Assembly: GCA_021397835.1 (NCBI GenBank)
Contig: JAJFZO010000609.1
Span: 10,790,001-10,854,000, forward strand
Length of the DNA stretch: 64,000 nt
Origin: Moringa oleifera
Lineage: Eukaryota > Streptophyta > Magnoliopsida > Brassicales > Moringaceae
Direction: 5' to 3'
Shown piece by piece: positions 23,815-38,741 of this stretch. Both the position numbers and the translations under genes were made by a program. Below the pieces are notes generated by a model. The model saw nothing but the letters and a program-made list of their open reading frames with translations. It searched no databases and was not told the origin of the DNA. How positions within the stretch are numbered: the first letter of the stretch is position 1; every line of letters starts with the position of its first letter.

Positions 23815-26800
23815 ATGAAACTCGCGGGACTGAAATCGATCGAGAACGCCCACGATGAGTCCGTATGGGCAGCTACGTGGGTCCCTGCTACCGATGCCCG
23901 ACCGTCGCTGCTTCTGACTGGGTCTCTGGACGAAACGGTGAGGCTGTGGAGGCCTGACGAGCTGGTGCTGGAGCGGACCAACACGGGCCACTGCTTGGGA
24001 GTGGCGTCTGTGGCGGCGCATCCATCAGGCGTCATTGCCGCCTCCTCATCACTTGATAGTTTCGTGCGCGTCTTCGATGTGGACACCAACGCCACTATTG
24101 CCACTCTCGAAGCTCCTCCTTCCGAGGTTTGGGGAATGCAATTCGATCCCAAGGTAGTTTTCCTTACTGTAAATGTTCTTTCTTTCTCCCTACTTTGGAG
24201 ATTATATATCATTATTGTAGGTTTTTTCCCCCATTGTTCTGCAGAATAGGACATGATGAATTCTTCTCACTGTTTTGGAGATTAGATGTTCTTGATTGTA
24301 GGTTTTTACCATTTCACATGGTAGGATATGATGATTTCTCCTCAGATGAGGTTAATTTAATGAATGGGATCCCTTGAAGGATTAGTTAAGTAATAAAAGA
24401 AGCCTGTATAGAGAAATGGAATCATGTTTCTTTTAGCCCTGAGGAGTTAGCAATCTATACGGGTGTTTTGTGAACTTAATTTCTACATCATTAGTTGAGG
24501 AATAGACAAAACCTCTATTGAGTAATGGAATCATGTCTTTTTAACCTGAGGATTTTGCAAAGAATCTTTACAGGTATTCTGTTAACTTAATTTTGTTGTA
24601 GGGATCTCCCAGCTCCTAGGAAAAATGTATTATAGTTGCCAATGTAGTAATTAGAAGACGTAATTATGAATTTTGGATCTTGATCAAATGGCTGTGTTGC
24701 TACTGTCAGATTTTCTTAACGGTTTTCTTAATATGTGGCTACCGAGGTTGTTTTCTATATTAAGTTTCGTTTGTGGACTTCCTCACTTCCTGTTTACTGA
24801 CAGGTTAACAATCAGTTGGCTGTGGCGATAGTTTCTGTATGATGTACCAGTTTTCTGACTTCCTTACTTTCTGATTACTGGCAGGATAAAGATCGGTCTT
24901 AGCTAATAGCTCTGCTTCTTGCTTGTTATTTCTGTAACCTTGTGGCAAAAACTAGACTATACAACACCATGCAGAAAGGCTGTGTCTGAATTTATTGATG
25001 TTGCATCATAGAAGTTGGAATCTTACTGTTGCTGGATTTATGGGAGCTTACTGCTGACACCAAAGTTCTCATTTTTAATTACTGAACTATATGCATGTGT
25101 ATATCTCAAGATACTGATTGATGACTCATGCAGTTTTTGTATATGACGTTCCTAGAAGTCACCTTTTTCTTTGGTAGAAAAATGAATGTTCTAATTTGGG
25201 TAAGTAATCTTTTTAGTTGTTAGTATATAACCTGAGAGTCGGTAGTCACTAATTGTCATCAGCTACAAAAATGATTATTTCTTCTAATATAAAGACGTCA
25301 TTTTGCTGGATAAGGGTTTGCGCTACTATGCCATGAGGTTACTTTGGTTTAATAATTTGTAGCAATGACACCTAGTACGTGAGGATGGGTGAAAGAAACT
25401 TTTATAACTTTTTGTCGTCTAAATTATTGGGATTGATAGTGCCCATGGCATTTAGGCTCAGTGCCATCTAATTCTTCCAAAATGAGATAGAAGTTGAGGT
25501 TGCTGGTTTGATCCTACTAGGGTGCATGAGTTAAATTGGCAAAAACCAAAACAAGAGAAGGGCTTCATAGTAATCTCTATTTTTCTGTTAGTGAGTGCCA
25601 AGTCAGAACATTCCTCAGACAGGTTACACTGATGTGATAGTCGTGTGATGTACTTTTCCACTGTCTGATCTAAAACATGTTCCCCATTTAAACAGCACAC
25701 GAATTTGTCTTCCCTGTTCATTCGTCCTCTTTGTAAATAATGATTTACTCCTAGTTGCTACTTGGGAATGAGTTGAAACTCAACAGAAGCCAAAATCTTA
25801 ATGCTCAACACTAGTGCATGTATGGCATTATGACTCTAGATCCCTGTCTGTTAGATCTAGTTGTTGATGGATGCACTCAGCATTATTCTTCCCATTGTCC
25901 CCTCAAGATTAATACACATGATTTCATCCCATTTTTGCTAATATTGTGCATTTATGTGTCCTTTCTCAGGAGCAGACGAGTTCTACCTCATTATAAAATT
26001 TAATGTATCTTTGAAGTGCATTACAGTCAGAAATAGCAGTAGTTTCTTTTCAGTTTCATATGCTGTTATACCTAAAAATGAAACCAGTTATTTGCAGTAT
26101 AACGACTGTGTTTCTTTGTCTTTAGAACTTGTGATTGAAGTAGAAACTAGAAATCCATTGGCCTTTTTGAGTGTGTTTTCGAACCGCTACTAACAATAGA
26201 CCTATGTTCAGGGTACCACTCTTGCAGTTGCTGGTGGTGGTAGTGCATCAGTGAAGCTCTGGGACACTGCCACATGGAAACTGATTGCCACTCTATCTAT
26301 CCCTCGCCCAGAAGGACCCAAGCCAACTGATAAAAGTGGAAGCAAAAAATTTGTGTTATCTGTTGCATGGAGTCCTGATGGGAAACGGGTTGCTTGTGGT
26401 TCAATGGATGGCACTATTTGTGTTTTTGATGTAGATCGGGCCAAGTTTCTACACCATCTTGAAGGTCATTACATGCCTGTGAGGTCTCTTGTGTATTCCC
26501 CCGTTGACCCACGGGTGCTTTTCTCTGCATCTGATGATACCCATGTGCAAATGTATGATGCTGAGGGAAAAAGTCTTATTGGGGCCATGTCAGGCCATTC
26601 AAGCTGGGTATTGAGTGTAGATGCAAGCCCAGATGGCGCTGCTATTGCAACAGGCTCTAGTGACAGAACTGTAAGGCTCTGGGATCTTAAGATGAGGGCA
26701 GCTGTGCAGACAATGAGCAACCATACAGACCAGGTGTGGTCAGTGGCGTTCCGGCCACCAGGAGGCACAGGTGTCCGCGCGGGCCGGCTTGCTAGTGTGT

Positions 26801-26838
26801 CTGATGACAAAAGCATATCCCTTTACGATTACTCCTAA
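23815..26838 (+). CDS. VIP3: WD40 repeat protein VIP3 (SKI8 homologue)
   Basis: VERNALIZATION INDEPENDENCE 3, the plant SKI8 homologue. It is a beta-propeller scaffold shared by the Paf1 transcription-elongation complex in the nucleus and the Ski/exosome RNA-decay complex in the cytoplasm. Two exons, 23815-24153 and 26212-26838, join in frame (DPK then GTTLAV) to 321 aa, the length I remember for Arabidopsis VIP3. Several blades are visible: LLTGSLDETVRLW, AASSSLDSFVRVFD, SASVKLWD, ACGSMDGTICVFD, SASDDTHVQMYD, ATGSSDRTVRLWD and a last SVSDDKSISLYD. The start is the first ATG, followed by MKLAGLKSIENAHDESVW as in the family. The single 2.06-kb intron contains several diverged tandem duplications. 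The gene converges on threonine synthase. Confidence 0.95.
24193..24919 (+). repeat. three diverged tandem duplications inside the VIP3 intron
   Basis: Pair A: 24193-24267 and 24274-24345 (shared ttggagatta...ttgtaggttttt...gatgatttctc). Pair B: about 24380-24482 and 24488-24593, roughly 105-base units with shared atggaatcatgt...cctgagga...taacttaattt. Pair C: about 24757-24837 and 24838-24919, sharing gacttcctnacttnctg and ttactgncagg. The copies are clearly related but divergent. They are separate events, because the three units differ. Confidence 0.65.
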
Positions 26839-28267
26839 GAGTAGAAATTGCTTATTTTGACTGAAAACGTTAGTGATTTGTATTTTGTGCAGCACAGAAT
26901 ATTTACTAAGCTTCCTGTTACCAGTGAAAGGATATTGTTACTAACCTTTTATGTTACCAGTCAAAGAAAGCTCAAGAAAATCTTTGGTTTTAGATCTATT
27001 TTAGTCTTACTCTGTTTTGTTTCTAAATTTTCAAAGTGTAAGTTAAACACCAATGCATCCCAATCCAGCAGTCACTCCTTCCCAGACCCCATCCAGTTGG
27101 GAGCTCAGAAAAACCATTGACATCTGTTTATCTTATGAAATTGCTTCATAAGGAGGCAAGTGCTTGTCATGAGAATTTCTTTTAACAACTCCAAATTAAA
27201 TGGTTAACAATCTCTGCATTTCTTCAACCGGATTATTTCAAGCTATGAATAAAATTCTCCGTACGGTACAGCCTCCATTTTCTAGCAATCAAGTGAATAA
27301 CTCGACCGAGATGATAAAATGATTTAATTACCTATGTAACCCATGAGGGTAGGATGGAAAGGAGACAACTGGCTTAGTCAATTAAGAATGTTTCATGGAG
27401 GAAGATGTGGTATTTCCTTTTCTAGTTTGTCATTATTGAATGGTAAACCTAGAATGGAAGACATGATGTGCCGGGAGCTCTTATCTTCATCCAGCTTGTT
27501 AGAACAAGCAAATTAGCCCAAACAAACTTCAATTTTGCCTTTGATTGTAACAAAACCTCTTGCCTATAATGGCAATGGAAACAGAAGCAAATTCATTGTC
27601 ATCCAGGAGTATAACCTCACAAGCCACCACGAGACCACCTACCATCCATTGTGCAGTCTCTTTCATAAAGTCATAAGCATATCTTCTGTTCTCTTGATGA
27701 CTGTTAGCATGCAATTGGTTAAATGTTTCCTGAAGTTACATATTTCTACAGGCAAACACAAATCATAAATCAGGTCAGTCTCGAGCCCTTGTTGGTACTA
27801 AACTAAGTAAACATTTCCTTGCAGCACCTTCACATGTGAATCTTACATAGACAGGAACAATTACATTCATTACAGCACCAGAAGTACCAAACTGAGTTTT
27901 GTGATTATGAGAGAAAGACAGAACATAGAGCTTACTAGCTTACTGGTCTCTTCTGATCATGAGCCTACCCAAGTCCTCAGATGCTGAAACAAACAAAATA
28001 CGCCACATTTGGACAGTTTTTATTCTCAATAAAGTTGAAGACAAATGTCACCATTTGGGAGCTCTAATTGGCAACTTTGGATTTCAATGCTAATTCTAAT
28101 GCAAAATTTACAGGTACCCCTATATAGAACAAAATGATCTGCATCAGTATGAAACAGTACAAAGTTACCTATTGCAAACTTATAAGAGAGCACAGGAGAA
28201 CTAAAACTTTAACTGAAACAAGCATAACTAGAAAAGAGTACAAGTGCCTGAACTCACAATGCCCTTC
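26839..28267. other. convergent 3' intergenic region VIP3 / threonine synthase
   Basis: Both genes end towards this interval. The short open frames here have no recognisable domain. I see no RNA gene or mobile element. Confidence 0.5.
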
Positions 28268-29920
<1,653 letters not shown>

Positions 29921-30355
29921 TCAGAAGTCGAGAGGCGACTCGTGATATGCGTTTGTGTTTCTAATCTTCTCCGACTATCAGAGGTCAAAAGAGGTGATGT
30001 TGGCGTTGTCGTCCGTGTCAAGAGACCAGAGAGTTTTGAGGGTCCGCCTTGGTACTCGTGCAGGTAGCCATCGATTCTGCCTAACGTTTATCTTCTGCCA
30101 TAAATGATAAAACTTTCTTTTCCCTGAAAGCAACGAATCTCCATTGCTTCCACTAAATCAAAAAGTTATGCCCCGAATCTTCCTATTAATCATATTTAAT
30201 CCTTTTCCCTAAAAATAATGCATTAGAAACGACGTCGCGGAAGTATAACAGTCAGATATGTAAGTCAACAAACGAGCATCTAGGAAAAGAAGCAAATCCC
30301 TTCTGACAAAAGGGTTTGTTCTCAGTCTAAAAGCAGTACAGTTCGCAACTCTTGG

Positions 30356-30456
30356 TGGGCCAGGCTTCTTCTCGGGTCAGACCCGTGCAAGCCTGTTGGG
30401 TATTGACCCGGCCCAATTATAAAATTCCCTTCGCATTGGGGTGAAGACTAGGCCCA
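30356..30456. promoter_or_regulatory. cluster of three TGGGCC/GGCCCA motifs upstream of threonine synthase
   Basis: TGGGCC at 30356-30361 and GGCCCA at 30410-30415 and 30451-30456, all 460-560 bases upstream of the threonine synthase ATG. They match the core of site II elements bound by TCP factors. The spacing within 100 bases is suggestive; regulation of this gene by them is inference. Confidence 0.35.
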
Positions 30457-31736
30457 ATCAGCTCTCATAATTATTAACCGATGTTTATATACATCAGTGA
30501 CTTTTAAATCAGAATAAAATAAAATAAATATGATTGAAATAAACCAATTTCCTGTTTTTTTTAAAAAAATTAAGAATAAATTAAATAAAAAAGGCATCAA
30601 TATGTGAATTCCTCAGGTTATCATGGACCAATGACATTGGAGTATTTGGACAGCGTGTACAGCCGACGTTGGGATTGCTGCAGCGACGGCCAGCAATATT
30701 CCCTTGCTTCTGGTAGGACCACGAATTTATGTCGTGTTCCTTGTAATTTTTTTGGACAGCATCAGCAGCCACGGTTACCGTAACTTCTTTCCACATGGTC
30801 GGTTCTTACATTGACCGCATCCACATGTGGCCATCCCATTTTCTCTGTTGTCTTTGTCTTTAAAGTACTCCTCTGAGGAATCCTCCTGTCCACTCACTCG
30901 GACTGAACCCACCGTCCCATCACCGTCTTTTTACGTGTCATTCTTTGATTGGCAAATGATCTCACTTTAACCTGATTTGAAATATTTGTAGTCCACGTGG
31001 CGGTCCGAACGGTGAAATGGTCTCAGTTGAACCACTGGAGCCTTTCTTTCTTCCCAATAGTCAGCTAAAATATTTAGCCAGCCAGCAAATGGTGGGCGCA
31101 TCCACAAGCATTTATATTTATTTTTATTTTCTTTTTCCAAAAAATGGTTTGTTTTTCCCATTTCTCGGTCTGAGTAATGGCTTTCAAAGTACAATCCTAC
31201 CCCAAAGATGACTTAAGATTTACGAACAGAATCATCGCTGCTAACTTCTCATAATTATGCAGAGACAGTCTTAAACGAAAAGATTAAGCTTAATCTTAAC
31301 TAAGTATATTCGAATGAGCTTCAGCTAGTGACGTCAGCGCTTTCAATTTGACTCTGAAGGTAAAACTTCAACTCTAGTAGTCTGTTAATGACGTTCTACC
31401 TCGCATTAGCACGCTGTGTAAAAAGTAAGCTTACTGTAACATAGTGGTTGATTCGGTAAATAAAAGCAATTATATACCCGAAGACAGAGAAGTGGAACAT
31501 AAAGGCGTGACTGTGTGTATAATCTCTCTGTAATGTCGGTTTTGAGAGGTAAATGCCATTGTTTGTGGCCACCACGAATGGACAACTAGCCACCCCTCTC
31601 AGCTTCTGGGACCCCAGCCGACCAGTAAAGGAAAAAAAAAAGAGAATTGAAATAGAAAGAGAGAGAAAGGCAGTGCCAACAATTCTAGAGAGAGAGAGAC
31701 AATGAGGGAAGCTTAAAAGCTTTTGCTTTTTTGGTG

Positions 31737-31742
31737 TATAAA
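31737..31742 (+). promoter_or_regulatory. possible TATA box of the myosin gene
   Basis: TATAAA preceded by a T-rich stretch, 325-330 bases upstream of the ATG. A start about 30 bases downstream would give a leader of roughly 300 bases containing GA- and CT-rich sequence. Inferred from position only. Confidence 0.4.
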
Positions 31743-32066
31743 CACCAGCAGTACATTCGTTCATTTTGTAGAGAGAGAAGGAAAATACGAAGTCACAAAA
31801 AAAAGAAGTTTAAGAAAAGGAAAAAATAGAAGAGAGGAAAGCTTTTTTCAAGAGGGCTAAATCCTCCAGAAGTTTGTTTTCTTCTTGTTTATTGTCTTCT
31901 GCCGCAGCGCAAAAAAGCCACGCTTCTTTTTCAGTGCGAGATTCTCCTTGAAACTTCCGAACTACGAGTCCATTTCCTCCCCGATCTGACTCTCAGAGTC
32001 CGCCTTCCCTCGACTCGTTCATGCCGTGGATGAGTTAAGAGGAGAAGATCGCCGCATACAATCGTC

Positions 32067-35000
32067 ATGGTAACCTTCAATGAAACATTTATTGTTTGTT
32101 CTCTTCATGTTTTTGTCCGGTTGATTTTGTTTGACTGCTAGATTTGCTTTGTTGAATCGGTTAAGCGTGGAGTTGGTGTTGATTCTTTTATGTTTTTTGT
32201 TATCTTCTGGAATTTGAACTTGTATGTTAAGTTCTTTTTGAAGTTAAGGCTTGCTATGAAACTTTGGCAATCTTAATATACCCCAGAAGGAAATTTGGAT
32301 GAGTATTAATCTTGAACAAATGTATTAGTAGCTTTTGAATCATATTGCAAATTTGAGCATTTTTAGTCTTGTGCATTGTTTGATTGCTACTTATGGCATG
32401 GAAAGAATGTAATCTGAAAGAACTGACAATTTTGAATAGTAATTGCACAATTGAGAAAATATGATGCTCTTGTTGACATTCAATCAATGTTTTAATTTTG
32501 TGAGAGGATTGGGTGCAAATGGAGCTGACGATTTTGGATTAAGTGATGCCCTTTTGTTTTTTAATCAGAAACGTCATATCTACTAATATATTATTTACGT
32601 GGCACCAAGGGAGTGCACGTTTTACAAGTAAGTGGTACTAAATGAGAACATCTTGGAGTTCTACTTTGATTAAATTTCTAACAGATGAAATAAGTTAGAA
32701 AGGTTTTCTTGGTCATCTTCTCTTCTTCTCCCTTGCTTAGAGTGATACTCCTTTGCATTTGCCTACAAGCAAAAATTGTTTTGCTCAGGAGACTTATATG
32801 CGAGAACAAGAGAAGCTGATGTCTTTATCTCCATTTTCAATGTTTCTTTTAATTCTCAAAGTTTGTGAGTGTGTCTCCAAATAAATGGAACAATGCCAAG
32901 TCTTTTGTTCAGAAAGAATGCAATTGTGGACATTGTGTTTCTAATAGGAAATTAACTTAAACTTTTTAGTTTTTTGTTTTGGACATTGTTCATACAAGGT
33001 GGTAGTATTGCCTCTTGATGTGTAATATTTTGGCTCTAAGTGCATATCTCGGGGCTGGAGGATAATCTTAGGTACCTTTAACTGTGTGTGGTTTATAGTT
33101 GGCTCTTAAGTCAATACATAAATGAAAATCGGAGAATGTCACAGAAGCAACCATGGCAATGTTGGTATGGTAACTAGTAGTGTTGCAAGCTACCCTTAAT
33201 TTTCCATGTAGTTCATAGTTTGAAATATGTAATAAGTAACAACTCTTTAGTTTCTTAATTATTTGGTCTTGTGTGCAGGACATGCCATACTACTGAATAT
33301 TAGCAATATTTTTATACTTGCAGACAAGCTCTTGCTTCTTTGCATGTGGATTTACAGATTATTGTTTTAAAACTTACGTGAAACCTTGCAACAACTTATT
33401 TCTGTTAGATTGTATTGCATTCATTATCTCAGCCTTTTTAACTGTTCAAAGTACATTTTGACACTATTTTTGTTCTTTGCAGCATGGACTTGTAGGTGAC
33501 ATAGAAAATCACTAATTTAGGGTACTTATTTAAATTAAGAGATATAAAGTCCTCTGGTTCTTCATTTTGTCCTCATTAGCTATTCGTCATCCATATATGC
33601 TGAAAGAAAGTTGAAACTGCTTCACGCATTTTAAACTTTAATTCAATGTGGTCTTTGTTCTAACACAATCATGTATTATGCAGGTTGCACCTGTTAACAT
33701 CATAGTTGGCTCTCACGTATGGGTTGAAGATCCAGCTGTAGCATGGATTGATGGAGAAGTTTTTAAAATTAATGGTGATGAAGTTCATGTTCAGGCCACA
33801 AATGGGAAAACAGTGAGTTATCCTTCATCTATCGTGTATTTCATATAATCTTTTTAGCTGTCTAGATGTGAGTGAAATTTCCTACAAGTCTATCAACATA
33901 CTGTGACCGAAATTCACTCTTTAATGGAAACTGAGAATCCTGAATCTATAATTAAAGTAAACAGTGTTGAGACATTTTTAATTTGTAGTTGGTTGATAAC
34001 TTAATTTAGTATCTACTTTGACAGTTTCTTCTCATCAAAGTGGAACTTGAACTTTATGTTTATATGTTTATATGTTCTATAGTCATGAATTTCTTTTTAT
34101 ATTATGAGTTGCCTCAGATTTATATGTGCTATAATCATGACTTTCTCTTTATATTATGAATAGCCCCTTAATAATGGTCTTATGACACTGGGTGACTGGA
34201 AAACTGATGGCAGGTTGTTACGAATATTTCAAAAGTTTTTCCAAAAGATACTGAAGCCCCCCCAGGTGGTGTCGATGACATGACAAAGCTTTCATATTTG
34301 CATGAACCAGGAGTGCTGCATAACTTGGCTGCAAGATATGAACTTAATGAAATCTATGTAAGATATTTTGTTTTCTTTTTCTGAATTTCACATATTTTAG
34401 TTGTTTTCTCAGTCAAGAAAGTTGAATCGTATATAGCATGCTTTCTGTGTGTCTCTCTGAAAGAAAATTTATGGAGAGAGAGAATGAAAGAGTGCTTTTT
34501 ATAATCTTTCATGCTGAAGTAGTATTCCATCACTGTTTTCCCAGACATACACTGGAAATATCCTGATTGCTATAAACCCATTCCAAAGATTACCACATCT
34601 GTACGATACACATATGATGGAACAATATAAAGGAGCTGCATTTGGAGAGTTGAGCCCTCATGTATTTGCTGTTGCTGATGTTGCATACAGGTAACACTAA
34701 GGTGCATTTAATTCTGTTGGACATCAACTGTTTCTGTTTGGTGCTTCTCCTGGTTTTATTACTTGTGTGAACAGGGCAATGATGAATGAGGGTAAGAGCA
34801 ATTCAATTCTGGTTAGTGGAGAAAGTGGTGCTGGTAAGACCGAGACTACAAAGATGCTTATGCGATATCTTGCTTATCTTGGTGGCCGATCGGGGGTTGA
34901 GGGACGGACAGTTGAACAACAAGTTCTCGAAGTAAGCTGAAGCTATTTGCATATCTGTTTTCCTTTGTTTTCTTTCTTTTTTCTTTACTTTCTTTTATTT

Positions 35001-38000
35001 GGGGTGGGGGTGGTTTCAGTCTGGGAAACTTAAACCCTTATCTGTGTATATTTGCTCCACTTATTGTCATATATCCAATTTTACAAGTTAGGAAACTTTT
35101 CACCTTGATTGACTGTTCTGTTGATTTAATCCACAGTCGAATCCAGTTCTTGAAGCTTTTGGTAATGCAAAAACTGTTAGGAATAACAACTCCAGGTGAG
35201 TGTGTAACCATGTGGGTTTTCAGGTTGCAACTATTTTTTTTTATAATCTCTGGGTTGCTCTATGGTCAATTCAATTGCCTTATTATGATTTAGAACTGCA
35301 GAAAACCAAGAACACTATCAACCACTTAGTTAAGAGTTGGTGGTTGAATTGGATAGACCAGGGATCAGTTCTTGTTGATTGGCTGGTCTGCCAAATCTAT
35401 TTAAACACTGGTTTCTTCTGTCTGCTTCTTCTGATCTATCATGTACATGAATTATTATCTGGATTATCTAAATATGCAGGTTGCTTAAGTGTAATGGTAA
35501 TCTGAAATTTCTTTTGTTCATCTTTGCAACACAGTCGTTTTGGTAAATTTGTTGAGATTCAATTCGATAAGAATGGGAGAATATCTGGGGCAGCTGTACG
35601 AACCTATTTGCTTGAGAGATCTCGCGTTTGCCAAATTTCGAATCCTGAAAGAAACTACCACTGCTTTTACTTACTCTGTGCAGCCCCTCCTGAGGTATAG
35701 TTGCATTGTTTCTATAATGTAATGTTTTATATAGTAATATACTCTGTTTCCTTTACATCCTTCTGCATCCATACATCAGTGCCTGGGACGCTACACTTTC
35801 AATTGTAAGTGTTAATAGTCATTTTCTTCTGAAAATTTTAGATTAGAGAAAAGTACAAGTTGGACAACCCTAGGAACTTCCATTACTTGAATCAATCCAA
35901 CTGCTATGACCTAGATGGAGTAGATGACAGCCAAGAATATATTGCAACCAGAAGGGCCATGGATGTAGTTGGAATAAGTGAGGAGGAGCAGGTCAGTTTT
36001 CTTCTTTCTTCATTTGCTTCAAGTGGTCATATGTGCTTGCTGTTGCATGCGGATTGCTGACACCAATTAATTTTTTTCAGGATGCAATTTTCAGGGTTGT
36101 GGCTGCGGTCTTGCATCTTGGAAATATTGAATTTGCAAAGGGAAAAGATGTTGACTCATCTGTCATTAAGGATGAGAAATCAAGGTTCCACCTTAGTACG
36201 ACATCAGAGCTTCTTAAGTATGTCTTCACTCATTTACATGTTGATGCAATTTCTGGTCTTAGTTCAATTTATTTGTTGAATCCTATGCATATGTGACCTA
36301 TTTTGCATCATAGGTGCGACCCAAAGAGCTTGGAAGATGCACTGATAAAGCGTGTAATGGTGACACCAGAAGAGGTTATTACTAGAACTTTGGATCCTGT
36401 TGCTGCATTGGGTAGCAGGGATGCCTTGGCAAAAACAATATATTCTCGTTTGTTTGATTGGTAAAGGAACTTGCTTAACCCTTGACATTTATCTATGTAT
36501 GCATGATCATTGTGTGTATGTATTTACAAAAAAGAGGCAGAAATCAGCATGTGAAGAAGAAATAATTTATCTATTTCATCTGATGAATTTGTGTGCTAGG
36601 TCACATTTATTCAGTATTTGAGTTCTAAGAAATTGCTCTTTTCTTAATCAGGCTCGTAGATAAAATTAACTCTTCAATTGGGCAAGATCCTAATTCAAAA
36701 ACATTGATTGGTGTTCTTGATATCTATGGGTTCGAAAGTTTCAAGTTAAATAGGTAAGTGCCTAACTTCCAATATCATTTTCAATATAACCATTATCGTT
36801 AGGGCTGACAAAGTTTCATGTCTCTTAGTTTTGAGCAGTTCTGCATCAATTTTACCAATGAAAAGCTGCAACAGCACTTCAATCAGGTTGTATAACTTTT
36901 AGCATTGTTCTCATCCTTATTTTTGACACTATTTCTTTGGGACCTCACCTCATTCAAGTTTATTGTGATTGTATCTTTGCAGCATGTCTTTAAAATGGAG
37001 CAAGAAGAGTATACAAAAGAAGAAATCAATTGGAGCTACATAGAGTTTGTTGATAACCAGGATGTGTTGGATCTGATTGAAAAGGTGTTCTGTTGTTACT
37101 TGTGGAACCTTCTGAATTTTAATTTCATAGAGGCAGCTTTTTCTTATTTTGATTGAATAATTCTAGCATTTATGTAGTATTGCACATAATTTCAATTAAC
37201 TGCTTCAACCTTTTCCAGAAACCCGGGGGAATTATAGCACTTCTAGATGAAGCTTGGTATGCAGCTACTCCTTTGTTTTGCTTGATCTATTAACTCTCTT
37301 TTTACTGCTACATAATCTGATTTGCTATTTCATCATATATATTTCAGAATTTTATTCACATCCAATTACACACATATGATTTTCCAGTTTGTGAAATAAA
37401 AAATGTCCTAATGTGCTACTGTCATGCTTCTACTATTTAAACTGTTTCATTTTCAGTTGGCTCATGTTTGTTTAATTGTTTCATCAGTATGTTTCCCAAA
37501 TCCACGCATGAAACATTTGCTCAGAAGTTGTACCAGACATTTAAAAACAACAAGCGATTTATCAAGCCCAAGCTGTCTCGCACCAGCTTCACCATATCCC
37601 ATTATGCAGGCGAGGTAAACATGGTTGCCATATTATTGTTAAAGTAAAATTTGCTTTGCCAGGTTTTGATACATTTCATTTTCTTTTCTTTCTTAAACAG
37701 GTAACTTATCTGGCTGATCTATTCCTTGACAAAAACAAAGATTATGTGGTGGCAGAACATCAGGATCTGTTGACGGCTTCAAAGTGTTCCTTTGTGGCGC
37801 GTCTATTTCCTCCACTTCCAGAAGAATCGTCAAAATCATCCAAATTTTCTTCCATTGGATCGCGCTTTAAGGTATGATTGTTCTAGTTGACTTTCTCCTC
37901 CAGTAGGAGAATGCCTTTCTATGACCAGCTAACTTGACAGCTTCTGTTTTGGTTTATGATGTTTCTTCATTTAGCCGGCTTCACTGGTGAAATTTCAGGC

Positions 38001-38698
38001 CAATCTGACTATTTGAAGACATGTAAAATGCTGTAACTCTGACGTTTTTACATTATGAAGATTGCATACAGCAGCTGTTAACCTGCAAACTCAGGTTTTC
38101 CTAGAGAAATTAAAGAAGTGTTAAGAAATCATCAAGGACATTCCATGCCCCTTTGGCTCTTCTAAATCATAATTTTGGCATGAATCACAAAAGATAAACA
38201 GAATAGATGCTGTACGTACTTGGATTGTATTGATAAAATTTCTGCAGTAGACATCACATTCACCGTGAGTGTACCCTTGAAGCTAATTTTTGAACCCATT
38301 AAGTGTGAACATTATGGGCATGATGATAAGTAAAGGTTGTTACGACATTCTTCTGGTTCATTATTTGAAATGGTGATGACAGTGCTCTCAACTTTTTTCT
38401 TTTCACCTTTGAAAGGTCTGTTTAGCAATTTCAACATCTAATTATCTCAATGGTAACTACTTGGTTGTAATCGGTGAGAGGAAATGCAATGTAATTACCA
38501 TAGAAAATAATTTGTCCTTTTGCAGTCACTCATATTGCAGGTGTGAAATTCACTATAAATTCTGAGTAACTTCATTAAGATCTTAATAAGGGTATAAACT
38601 AAACAAACTTAATGAAGTATGAATAGGGTTCTTCATATTGATAAAATTGTAAGAGGCAGTGTGACATTCAATTGCGTGCATGCTTGTAACTCAAAAAT

Positions 38699-38741
<43 letters not shown>

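Noticed and set aside
26469..26816. 115-codon minus-strand frame
   Set aside because: Antisense shadow of VIP3 exon 2.
31396..31764. 122-codon minus-strand frame with a hydrophobic segment
   Set aside because: Lies antisense over the myosin promoter and GA-rich leader; the hydrophobicity comes from complementing GA/AAG-rich DNA.
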